Assembly: GCF_003597395.2 (NCBI RefSeq)
Contig: NC_133770.1
Span: 293,611,456-293,675,455 of the forward strand
Length of the DNA: 64,000 nt
From: Chelonoidis abingdonii
Taxonomy: Eukaryota; Chordata; Testudines; Testudinidae
Reading direction: 5' to 3'
A program made the translations under genes and the position numbers. The notes beneath the pieces are model-generated. The model did not search any database. It was not told the origin of the DNA and saw only the letters and a list, made by a program, of their open reading frames with translations. Positions 40,701-52,700 of this stretch are shown piece after piece. Position 1 is the stretch's first letter. The number at the start of each line of letters is the position of its first letter.

Positions 40701-43700
40701 GGTTAGTTCAATCAGGGAGCCACAGGATTCTCTGCTGCTTGTTCTATGTGGCCTCACAGGAAAACCATTTGAGCCCCTTTCAACTTGCTTCTTGTTGCAC
40801 TTATCTATGAAGGTGGCTTTCCTCATTGCTATCATGTCCGCAAGACGGGTGGGAGAATTAGGTGCCCTAATGGCATATCCACCTTATACAACGTTCTTTA
40901 AGGATAAAGAACGAGGAGTACTTGTGACACCTTAGAAACTAACAAATTTATTTGAGCATAAGCTTTCATGGGCAAAAACCCCCTTCATCAGATGCATGCA
41001 GGGGAAAATACAGTAGGAAAATATATATACACAGAGGACATGAATATGTGGATGTTGCCATACTAACTATAACAAGAGTTATCAATTAAGGTGGGCTGTT
41101 AGCAGCAGCAAGAAAAAAAACTTTTGTAGTGATAATCAGTGCAGGTGAACGAGCCTCTGATAACGTGGCTGATGTGATTACGTTCTTTGATGGTGTCCCC
41201 TGAATAGATATGTGGACAGAGTTGGCAATGGGCTTTGTTGCAAGGATAGGTTCCTGGGTTAGTGTTTTTGTTATGTGGTTTGTGGTTGCTGGTGAGTATT
41301 TGCTTCAGGTTGTGGGGCTGTCTGTAAGCAAGGACTGGCCTGTTTTCCTAGATCTGTGAGAGTGAGGGATCGTCCTTCAGGACAGGTTGTAGATCCTTTT
41401 TGATGTGTTGGAGAGGTTTTAGTTGGGGGCTGAAAGTGATGGCTAGTGGCATTCTGTTACTTTCTTTGTTGGGCCTGTCCTGTAGTAGGTGACTTCTGGA
41501 TACTCTTCTGGCTGTGTCAATCTGTTTCTTCACTTGAGCAGGTGGGTATTGTAGTTGTAAGAATGCTTGATAGAGCACTTGTACATGTTTTATATCTGTC
41601 TGAAGAGTTGGAGCAAATGCGGTTGTATCTTAGAGCTTGGCTGTAGACAATCAATTGTGTTGTATGGTCTGGTCCGGATGAAAGCTGAAGGCATGTAGGT
41701 AAGTATATGGTCAGTAGGTTTCCGGTATAGAGTGGTGGTTGTGACCATCGCATATCAGCACTGTAGTGTCCAGGAAGTGGATCTCTTGTGTGGACTAGTC
41801 CAGGCTGTGGTTGATGGTGGGATGGAAATTGTTGAAATCATGGTGGAATTCCTCAAGGGCTTCTTTTCCATGGGTCCAGAAGATGAAGAGGTCATCAGTG
41901 TAGCGCAAGTAGAGTAGGGGCGTTAGGGGACGAGAGCTGAGGAAGCGTTGTTCTAAGTCAGCCATAAAAATGTTGGCATACTGTGGGACCATGTGGGTAC
42001 CCATAGCAGTGCTGCTGACTTGAAGGTATACATTGTCCCCAGTGTGAAATGGTCACAAAGTTCAGCCATCAGGTTTGCTGTGACAATATCGGGGATACTG
42101 TTCCTGACAGCTTGTAGTCCATCTTTGTGTCGGATGTTGGTGTAGAGGGCTTCTACATCCACAGTGGCCAGAATGGTGTTTTCTGGAAGATCACCAATGG
42201 ATTGTAGTTTCCTCAGGAAGTCAGTGGTGTCTTGAAGATTGCTGGGAGTGTAGGGCCCGAGGAGAGAGTATGATTGTACTTAAATTCATACCCAAGGTCG
42301 CCTTCCCTTTTCATTTAAGTCAACCCATTTATTTACCTGTATTTTTCCTGAAGCCACATGCTGATGGGAGGAAGGCCTCACTCCACATGCTAGATATTTT
42401 CAGAGCATTAGCTTTTTATATAAAAAGAACAAAACATTCAGAAAATCACCTAGACTATTCATTTCCATAACAGAATGCATGATGGGCCAACCCATCTTAA
42501 AACAGACTCTATCCAAATGGGTATCTGGATATATCCATTTGTGCTACCAAAACAACAATCTGCAACCCCAGTCCGTGCACGTGCCACCAGAACGTTAGCA
42601 CTATCTGTGGCCTTTCTAAATAATGTACCTATCATTGACTTTTGCAAAGCAGGTACCTGGATGTCAGCCCATACTTTCACTAAACACTATGTGTTAGAAC
42701 AACAATCAGCAGCAGATGCTCAGTTTGGACTTATGGTGTTATCCACCATCAATAAACCAACTCCAAAGCCCCTACCCTCCGCTGGGGGGCACTGCTCAAT
42801 AGTCATCTAAAGTGAAGCACCAGTAGGAAGCACTCCTTGAAGAAGTGTTACTCACCTTGCATAGTAACTGAGGTTCTTCGAAATGGTTGTCCACGTGGGT
42901 GCTCCACTCCCGTCTTTCTCCTTCCCTCTACTGTGAAGTTTCTGGCCGATTCTGTGGGGTAGAGAAGGAACTGGGGGACACTGCTGTGGACTGCTATGTA
43001 ACCGCTCGGAGCGGTGCAAGACTGCTATGGTGCGTGCGTGGCCCAACTGGGCACTGCTACTACAAATCTCCAATTACAAACACAGGGTGCCAAGACAACT
43101 AAAATGGAGCACCCAGAGGGACAACCATCTCGAAGAACCTCAGTTACTACACAAGGTGAGTAACCTTGTCTTTCTAGGTAATTGATGAGCCATCTTTATT
43201 AAATTTTTGTCACGTCCTTTGCAGTAAATTGGCGATAGTGAGAGTGCTGTGAGTTGGTAGGTGTTACTGTAATAATAAATTACAATTTATCTTCATTTAT
43301 GCTGCTGCATAGTATAATTTGTAAAATGTAATTAAAAATTGTTTTCTTCAGATTAAATTCAATGCTTGATAGCCCAAGAAGACTGACTGTGGAGAAAATG
43401 GCTTCTAAAAGATTTAACCCTCAATATATGATTAGTAAACGTTTGGTAATAAGTATGCCTAATCTACAAGATATTAAACCTCATGATAGTCCTGCTAGGA
43501 CTTCATCACTCCGAAGATCAGAGACAGAGCATGGTAAGGAAAAATGTATCTAACAAGTACAGTATCTTGTGATATCATGGACCAGGTACTTGGGTTCTCA
43601 CTCTCCTGATGCCAATCTCCGGTCAGACTGTCAGAAAACAGGGCAGGCAGACCCAAACTGGTGTTATATTCTACAATTAGATTTCACCAAACCAGCAACG

Positions 43701-46700
43701 AATGTGGATTCCTGGAGCGCTATACTAATTTTACCATAGAGCCATAGACACTCACAGTAGACGCTCACCGTAGACACTCCAGCCTGTAGTACCACTCTTA
43801 CAAACTGTACTTTATGATGAAAGGTTATTTAAACCAAATTCACTGCACATCAGGTTCTTCCAGTCTTCTGAGGCAAGTCACTTACCCAGGTCAATCAATA
43901 CTTAGTCACACACCAAAAACAACACCGTAGCCAATCCTTTTATATTTGATCCCTTTTTGCTGGAAAAATCCTGGTTGTGTTACATGTCAGGCAGCTTCAT
44001 GGCATTTGTTCTCTGTCATCCATCCATCCATCTGAATTGCAGATTCTAGCTTGCACCTTTTGCCAAAGTGCCATGTGAGCTATCTTCAGGGACAACATGC
44101 AGACACCTTAGTTTACAATTCCTGTGTTATTTCTAAAGAGCTAACATGTGAGCGTTTCTCAGACCCACAACATGTTTAAGATGCAAACACACAAAAATTT
44201 CATAACCCCACACACAAGGTCTTGTACTTAATACAAGATTTATCACAATTTTGCAACAGGACCATATTAGTGTAGATGGTCACCTTCCTTTCTATACAGC
44301 ATCACACTGACCATGTAAACACAGCGGAAGTCAGGAGATGGTAACCAAACTGTGCATGACGTAGTGACTTGCATCATCCTGAACCTTTGGCTGTTCTGTG
44401 CTCAGAATTGTGCTGTCCTGCAACCACCACATGGGACTGAACACCTACTCTAGTGTTGTCATTGTGGGGCTACTTCCTGGACCAGTTACTGTGCCCATTT
44501 ATCCTTTCCCACCTAGGGCTCAGTTCAGAAATACATTTAAGCAGATGCTTCTGTTCAGCAAAGTCAGTGGGGTTTAAACATGTACCAGAAGTAAAGCATA
44601 TGCTTAAGTGTCTTGCTGAATAGGGATGGACTACTGAATCAGGGTCTGTGCTGACATCAAGGAGTGTGTGGCGAACAATTTTATTTCTCTCACAGGCATA
44701 ATATTGCATTACTGGGAGCGCAGGTCACATTTTAGGTTATGCAGGATAAGTTTTTAATTTCTTAAAAAATTCCTTATTTGAAGATACTTGTAGGCTTTCA
44801 TTCTTCACTTTTATATCGAGAATTTTACTTTTTCTTTTTTAGCTGTAAAATTGTCATCTAAATCAATTAGTACATTCAAGATCCCAGAAATTCACTTTCC
44901 TCTGATGAGTCAGTGTGTTCACACCTACTATACAGATTTTATCAATCATCTCACCAGAGCTATAAATATTTTACAACATGATAATTCAGCGTTGCTGGCA
45001 AGATATTTCTACCTTCGCGGACTTATTGGTTTGATGCAAGGAAAACTACTGGATGCGCTTTCAGACTTTCAAAATCTATATAAAACAGACATAAGAATTT
45101 TCCCTACTGATCTTGTGAGAAAGATGGTGGAAACTATGCCTCCTTCTGAACGTTCCCTAGCAGAGCGCAAACCCGAGTTGAAGAGGTTGATTAGTCAAGT
45201 GATGGAAAAACAACGAGAAGTTACAAAAATAGATGACCATGTGAAAAATTTTAAATTACCAAAAACACACATGCAGTTGGACGATTTTGTGAAGCGAATC
45301 CAAGAATCTGGGATTGTCAAAGATATAGACACAATACACCGGCTATTTGATGCCTTAACAGTAGGTAAGCAGAAAATATGTTGTGTTAATTAACATCTAT
45401 TTTTGTTAAGTAAATATTTTTATACTTCTATTGATAAATGATGTAAGTTGCTGTCTAAAGTCTGTTTTTTTTCCCTTTGGCCTTCAGGAAAATATTTTCA
45501 AATGTTTCTCAGTGCAGTAAGTGTCTCTGTGTGTGTATTGAATCTGTGTATGTGTCTATGTAGCACAGAACTTTGAAATTCACAGTAAAATGTTTTTGTA
45601 ATTTTTTGTAAACACATAAGCATTGTTACCACAGTCTATCATTTCCATTATGTTACTCAGTTATGCATGTAGACCCAAACTCACCAAAGTAATAAATGGT
45701 GCTATTCATGTGCTTAAAGTTAAGCATGTGCTTAGGTATCTTGCTGAATTGGGGCCTTTGTGTTTACATGCTCCTCATTTTGGTTGTGAAATTTAAGTTC
45801 CACAGAAAATGAAACTCCACCTTGTTGGCAATTTTTAATTGGGATAATTGGAGAAGATCTTATTTAGTGCAGTACGTTTGACTAGTTCTACACCAGGTGC
45901 TAAATGGTGTCTGTGGTGGTGTCTTCAAACCTGTTCACCATAGTTAGTGGGTGAAGATTTCAGAGTCTTTTTTTGTATTAGCATTTAGTTGTCCAGTGAT
46001 ATGATAGCTCTATCTTGATTTAGATTACAGATTAAAATATAGTCCTATCCTAATCCCCAGCAGATATGTCTGTATGTTAAAACCACTAAAGAGTATCGCA
46101 GACAAGCAATCTGTTCAAGAAAGGTCTGGAATTTTAATATCAAGGGCAAAATTTTTCATGAAGCTAACATTAGAGCCTGCATAAGTACCGTGGATTGTTA
46201 AAGAAAAGTTCAGGATGATGTGTCCAGGATAATTTCTTTACCTCCTAAATCTGAAACATGAATTTTGTGTTCTGGTTCTCCAGGGTAATAAAGACCAAAC
46301 TATTTGCAATTTGCTGTGTGTAATAACTAGAACATAATTGTCACATTTATCACATAATCTGGTCACTGTGTGTTAAACATTGACCAAAATAGCAAGAATT
46401 TCTACATTTAAAACAATCAGTAGCATATAATTATCTGTTTTAGTTGGAATACTTGGAGTTCAAAAGCAGCCAGTTTTATGAAGCTACAGTTTAAAGTGAT
46501 TTTTGGGATGTGTGTGTTTTATAAGCTTTTGGTCTGCAGATTAATGATTATTATTATCAATTCTATTCTTATCCACTATACAGGAAATATATGATTTAAT
46601 AATGTTCAAGAGAATAAAGAGCTAGAAAATACTAATGAAGAGTATCAGATTTAGCAGAGGAGTAAGAATTCCTTTATGTGGGCTGCTTGAGCTTGTGGAA

Positions 46701-49700
46701 ATAAGAGAGGCTGTGCAGCTATTTACTTCCTCCCTGGGGCGGGTGGGGAGAGAACCAAATGGATGGACAGAGGCCCATGGTATAAACTAGCAGCAAAGTA
46801 CTTCCCCCGTCCCCCACCCCCCAAGGACAAAGAGAAAGCAGGGGAGGAATTCTCACTTTGAAATGTCTCCTGGGGTTACCCTTGGCAGCTTATACACCAA
46901 CCGTTGCTCAGGGCTTGGGCACAATCTAACCCTTAGTATCCTCAAAATATATTTTAAATTCATATAATGGCTTCATATAATAAATAACTTTTTAAAAAAC
47001 TTTTAAGGACACCAGAAACAAATTGACCCTGAAACATTCAAAGATTTCTACAACTACTGGAAGGAAACAGAAGCAGAGGCTCAAGAGGTTAATTTGCCGC
47101 ACACTGTACTAGAGCATTTAGATACAAATGAATGTGTCTACAAGTTATCCTGCTCAGTTAAAACTAATTATGGAGTAGGAAAAATAGCAATGACCCAGAA
47201 GCGCTTGTTCCTTTTGACTGAAGGAAGGCCTGGCTATGTTGAGATCACAACTTTCAGGAATATAGAGGTGAGCATGAAGTAATTAGTTGTTGCCATTTGT
47301 TACATGATTGTGAGCAAGAATATGCAAGACTCCATCCAGGTAGCACAGCCTCTCTCTCAAGCTGAGACATTTCATGAATGTTATACAAGAGAAAGAACTA
47401 TGATGGTAGGGAATGTATCTTTAAAAAATCACTAATTCTATCCATGGCTACAACCAAAGTTTGAGGTATTTCTCAGTGCCTGTTGGCCCCGCTAGTGGAT
47501 CAGTACCCAATAGGGTAGGTGCTGTACAGACCTATAGAAAAAAGGCAGTTGTCCAAAGAGCTTGTAGTCTGGATTTATGAAAAGACACACGTGTCTGAAA
47601 AAACAAATTGGGGCTAAGAAGTGAAAATGGATGTGGTTAACAGTAAAATGAGCACATTTTGTACAATCAGAAGTAGTCTTAGCTCACCCCCTGTTTAGCA
47701 ATATACCTAAACATAAATGGTCCTTCAAACGTTTATGAGAACTAAAAGCTGATTAGAGACCCTGTCCGGGTGTTTGTGTATGTCAACCCAAGAGAATTAG
47801 TTTTGGCTAGGAATGTTAGAAGTTGTCATGCTTAATGAATACTGCACCTTGTCTGTGATTCTTCCTTACTGGCTTCTTTGTTTCTCTGCATTTACAGGAT
47901 GTTAAAAGTACTACTGTAGCTTTCCTTCTTCTGAGAATACCCACTCTGAGGATTAAGTCCGTGTCCAAAAAGGAAGTCTTTGAAGCTAACCTTAAGACGG
48001 AGTGTGATCTTTGGCACTTGATGGTGAAAGAGATGTGGGCTGGGAAGAAAATGGCAGATGATCACAAGGTATAAATATTACTTTGCTTGTTGAGCTATTT
48101 GTAATCACTATTTATAAATGTTTCTGTTCCTCGTGTACTTTGGAGTTCACATAAAAACCTGGAAATGAATTTTCCGCTTTTCCGCAAAGAATGAATAAAA
48201 GAGCACAGGGAGGACTCGTATGGCAAAAAAAAATAAAATGAAGATTTACTAAAACATGATTCTGTTTATTACTATAGTACTTACTGAAATACTATAATTT
48301 AATTTAAGAAGAAATAATTTAAAATCTGGTTGTCAAAATAAATGTGCAAAGTAAGTTTTTGTCACATGTCAGCCTTTCGGTTTTTTGTTTGACCTTTCTC
48401 CCCCACACCTCTTTTTTTTTTTTTTTTTTTTTATTTAAAATAAAAAAGTCAGTGTGAAATGGAGGCCTTACTAGAAAATTTTCCTCATTTTGCTTGGCAC
48501 ATTATTATGAAAGGTCACATGGTGAGAGGATTTTTACCACGCCTGGACATGTGGTCCTGAATCCTGTGAGTAGATGGGCTAACACGGATTCCTGCACCAC
48601 AGAGATCCCACGGAGAAGGTTTATATAAACAGAATACTCATCCAATCCAAAGATGTTGACGGTAATCCAGGAACAAATAGATCACTTACCTATGTTGGAG
48701 AAATAGAGAAGCTACAGGACAGGAATGATTACATGGCACATTTAATATTCTTTGTAGTCCCAAAGAAACTAGGCAACTCAAGAGCAGTCCTGTGTCTTTA
48801 TTTCTGAATATCTGTTTAGGGGTTTTATTCAGAATTTAAATAAATGTCAGTTCCACAGTAGCTGTAAAGCTAGCTAAAAAGCTTTCCAATGTAAGTTCAT
48901 ACTGCACTCTTCTAGAAAGATGTCCATATTTTGGGCAGAAAAAAACTTGTCTATTAAGAAGACATATGCAAAGTGGTCACCTGGTCTAAACTTTATACAT
49001 TCACCATAGCACTGCAGGCTGGACCTTGTGGCTAGAGCTGATGCTGCCTTCAGCAGAAGGATCTTGTATACTGTAGTACGTGAGCCACACATACTGACAT
49101 GCCAAAATTCATAAATACTTTTTTCCCCAAGTATTTTCTCTATTTACTTGCTTTATTTTACTGCTGACAAAGGCACAGTCCTGTGCACCATTTAGCACGC
49201 TGGGGGCTGAGAATGGGAAATGTTATTTTACCATACCTACTGATTTTCCTTTCTTAGAAGTCTTGGACACTCGTCCAATTCCTGCCTAAAAATATGTGAT
49301 GGAGTGTCATGTCCCTCTTGTACATGGTAGGTTGAAGGGCTGCTACTAGCAGGTCAGGCTCTTGTATTAGACGTGGACTGGCTGCAGATTTTCCTTTATT
49401 GAAAAAAGAGAGAGATGCAGGAAATGTCTTTTCATAAGATCCTTTAATGCACTGCTGGCTCTAGCTATTACCGGCTCAGGTAAAGTATGTTACACATGGC
49501 ACAATCTACATTAGAGTACAACTTAGTATTCCATTAAGTGGGTGATGGCACCAGAAAAGTGGAAAATGGTGTATCTGGTAAGGTTGGGTTAGATTTCAAA
49601 GTTGTTTTTATCTAAATTTAACAGTGGAAATCAGTGTCTGTGCAGCTCTTGAATTGTTCTTCTGGGATGGGTATATTCAAGTTCGTATAGGTTCCTGCTC

Positions 49701-52700
49701 CGCTCTCATTACTGTAGTATATGAGCACTATCCAGTGCCTAACGCCACATAAACATCTATCCTGTATGCATGCGCACGCATGCGTGCACACCCCTGTATG
49801 TTTGTTAGAGAAGGTTTGTGGGAGTTCACTCCACAATCTTGGGCCAGCCCCTGAGAAAGCTCTGCTTGTTCAGACACTTTTGTAGAACATTACATTGTGC
49901 CAGAGGAACGAAGTTGTTGACCACAGATTCTGTCTTGGAGCTATAGTCACTCTTTTAGCTATCCTGGCCCAGGTCACTGAAGCACTGAGTGCCTTGAAGT
50001 TATTCTGTGGGATACCAGTGCAGGGAGCAGAGGATAGGTGTGATGAGCTTGTGGTAGTCAGTGTTGCTGAAGAGATGTGTTGCAGCGTTCTGCACCAGTT
50101 AGTTTTCTAAGCTCTGAAGACTTCAAGACCAGGTATATTGCTTTGCTTGTGGCTCTCCAGCTGAGGAGGTGACTAAGCTGTGAAAAGCTGAAGCATGGTC
50201 ATTGTTCGCCAGGATGGTCTCTCTTAACCAAATGGAGATGGTAGAAAATGTTACTTTCAGATGCTGGTATGTGAGAGCTTGGACTCAGTGAAGAATCCAA
50301 GAGTACTCCTAAATTATGGTGTAAACAGACCAATTGCAGGTATGTACCTTCAACCAAATGAGACTGTATGATGGCTGCCAACTCTTCAAAATGCTTTCTT
50401 CTGTCCACCAGCATCACCTCTGTCTTGCTTGGGTACAGCTTCAACCAACTGTTCTTGATCCACGAGCTGATCTTGCCCAAGCACTGGCCTATCATGATGG
50501 TAGTGGTATGGTCATATGTGGTGAAGGATTAATGGAGCTGTGTCATCTGAATATTGTTGCCGCTTGAGTCCATGTCAGCTGACCAGTTCGCCTAGTGGCT
50601 GCATGGAGATGTTGAATAGGACTAGAGAGAGAATTGATCCTTGTGGGACTCCACAAATGAGGTGGCTAGTGGTGGAGTCGCACTCTTCTGTCACTACTCT
50701 TGGGTGCATCCCTCCAGGAAGGATTCTCAAACCATTTTAGCACATTATCTTGGACCCCTGCCACCTCTCTCAGGTGAGATAGCAGAATCTTACGGTCAAC
50801 AGTTGAAAGCTGCAGGGGAGCGCCCAAAGGATGAGAGTGGATGTCTCGTCTATCCACTGATAGCAGCTGACCATCCATCAGTGCCACTAAAACGGTTTTT
50901 TAGATCCATGTCCTTGCCTGAATCCAGATTGAGCCAGGTATAGAACAGCTGCAATTAAATGAGTTTGAATTTGGCCTTTTGAGTAGCTTCTCTATGAGCT
51001 TGCTCAGGAACAGAATGGTTGACGCTGGGCAGTAGTTTGCTGGAACTGATCTGGCTTAGACACCTGATGCTGCTATAGGCATAGGGGTACTTCTAATAAT
51101 ATATTGAGAGATCCCTGTTGTGAGTATAGAAGATGGGACTGTGTAAGAAAAACGATTACTAGATGAGCTAAAATCAGATTTTTCATTTTTAGGATCCTCA
51201 ATATATTCAACAAGCCCTGACCAATGTCCTCCTGATGGATGCTGTAGTTGGTGCACTGCATTCCTCCAAAACCATTTATGCTGCTTCCAAACTATCTTAC
51301 TTCGACAAGATGAAAAATGAAGGTCAGTTATATAGGCTTCAGGGGTGCACTTGCCATTATAATTAAGTCTGCTTCAACTTTTTCTGAACCCTGTGTTGCA
51401 AAGGGTTGTGTCTAAGAAGCTGAAGTTTGATATACTGTGCAAGTTGTTGGCCCAGATGCATTCTTTCAAGTCATTTTATAGAGTATTTTCTCACAAGGTA
51501 TTGTTCTAAATTCAGATTAAAAGTGTTTAACACTTTAATCTTATAATCTGAATAAATGATACAGGTTTATTCTAAAATTCATGAGTTTTATATAATTTGA
51601 GGCTTAAATTTTTACAGTTTTGTAAATTGTACAATATCTTTGTTTCAGTGCCCATGATGGTCCCAAAAACTACATCAGAAACACTAAAGCATAAGATTAA
51701 TCCCTCAGTTGGCGAGACTTTTCCACAAGCAGTAGACGTCTTGCTCTATACACCAGGTACGTGATATAGTTAATGCTTGAAATTCATCCACTTTAAATTA
51801 GATGCAAAGCTTAAAATCACCTGCTGCTATAACTTGTGGAGGAAGTAGCCTGATGTTGCTGCTGTTATGGTGTGTTTTGTGTATCTATATAAAATATTGC
51901 ACACAAAAAACATGTTAAAAGAATATTAAGGTTGGAAGATCAAGTACTAAAAAGTTAGGGAATGCCAAAATTAAGGTTGCCTGTGAAACCTTAATTTACC
52001 CCTGTGGTGGCTATGCATAATAATATAGTCTTTAATCACATGATCACATACTACTTTTTCCATAGCATTCCTGCCTGACTGAATGCACATGATAGTGGAT
52101 GGTGCTTACTTAATTGGAGCCATTCAATATTTTGTTTTATCCATATTGTTCAGTGTATAACCTTATTTACTGCACTACTTAAAACCTGCTCTGAAGACAG
52201 AATTATTAATTTCCTCATTGGGCTTTTCTATGGTGCTCATCACTAGACAATCTGAATGCTTCACAGATATTAATGATTTTACTTTCACAACATTCCTATG
52301 AGATGAAAGAGTATTATTATCCCCATTTTACAGATGGTGAATTGACACAGATATTAAGGATAAAAGTATCCACTAATTTTGGGTGCCCAGTTTGAGACAC
52401 CTATAACCTGATTTTTCAGAGTACTATTAGTCTAGCTTCAACTTCCAGTCATTGAAGCATGTTATACCTGTCTCTGCTAGATAGAAGAGCCCAGTATTAA
52501 ATAATTTTCCCCTTGTAAACACTTATAGACTGTAATCAAGTCACCCCTTAACCTTTTTTAAGCTAAACAGATTGAGCTTGAGTCTGTCATAAAGCACATT
52601 TTGTAATCCTCTGGTCCATTCTCATGGCTCTTCTCTGAACCTTCTCCAATTTATCAACATCCTTCTTGACTTGTGAACATCAGAAATGGACACAGTATTC

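Larger units (their letters stand above)
40170..42810 (+). pseudogene. DIRS tyrosine recombinase remnant, split by two insertions
   Basis: Pieces in order: [20 protein letters not shown] and [20 protein letters not shown] before the first insertion; [20 protein letters not shown] with [11 protein letters not shown] between insertions (SARRVGEL is the box I Arg motif); [20 protein letters not shown] after the second; then the box II-like region, [20 protein letters not shown] (normally H-x-x-R; here Arg replaces the usual His), and [20 protein letters not shown], where HTFTKHY contains the catalytic-region Tyr. The recombinase is defunct. Confidence 0.72.
35478..43164 (+). mobile_element. DIRS1-like tyrosine-recombinase retrotransposon, degenerate, with nested insertions
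   Basis: Order: left terminal repeat, gag-like region, RT and RNase H, tyrosine recombinase, internal complementary segment, right inverted terminal repeat. The left end (about 35480-35700) matches the reverse complement of about 42930-43150: shared blocks include TTGTAATTGGAGATTTGTAG and AGCAGTGCCCA. Inverted (not direct) terminal repeats and a YR in place of a DDE integrase define DIRS elements. All coding parts have stops and frameshifts. Insertions at 39457-39643, 40510-40737 and about 40910-42270 interrupt it. Net of these it is about 5.9 kb. Confidence 0.85.
35370..43351 (+). other. 8-kb DENND3 intron occupied by a DIRS-like element
   Basis: Only about 110 nt at the 5' side and about 190 nt at the 3' side of this intron are free of the DIRS-like element and its nested insertions. 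The host exons either side remain intact. Confidence 0.8.

Noticed and set aside
45488..45520. Possible tiny exon after CCTTCAG with a GTAAGT donor
   Set aside because: The flanking exons join in phase without it and the peptide has no family match.
50199..50495. Host gene on the minus strand
   Set aside because: The residues match the post-RT part of CR1-superfamily LINEs and the frame is broken on both sides.
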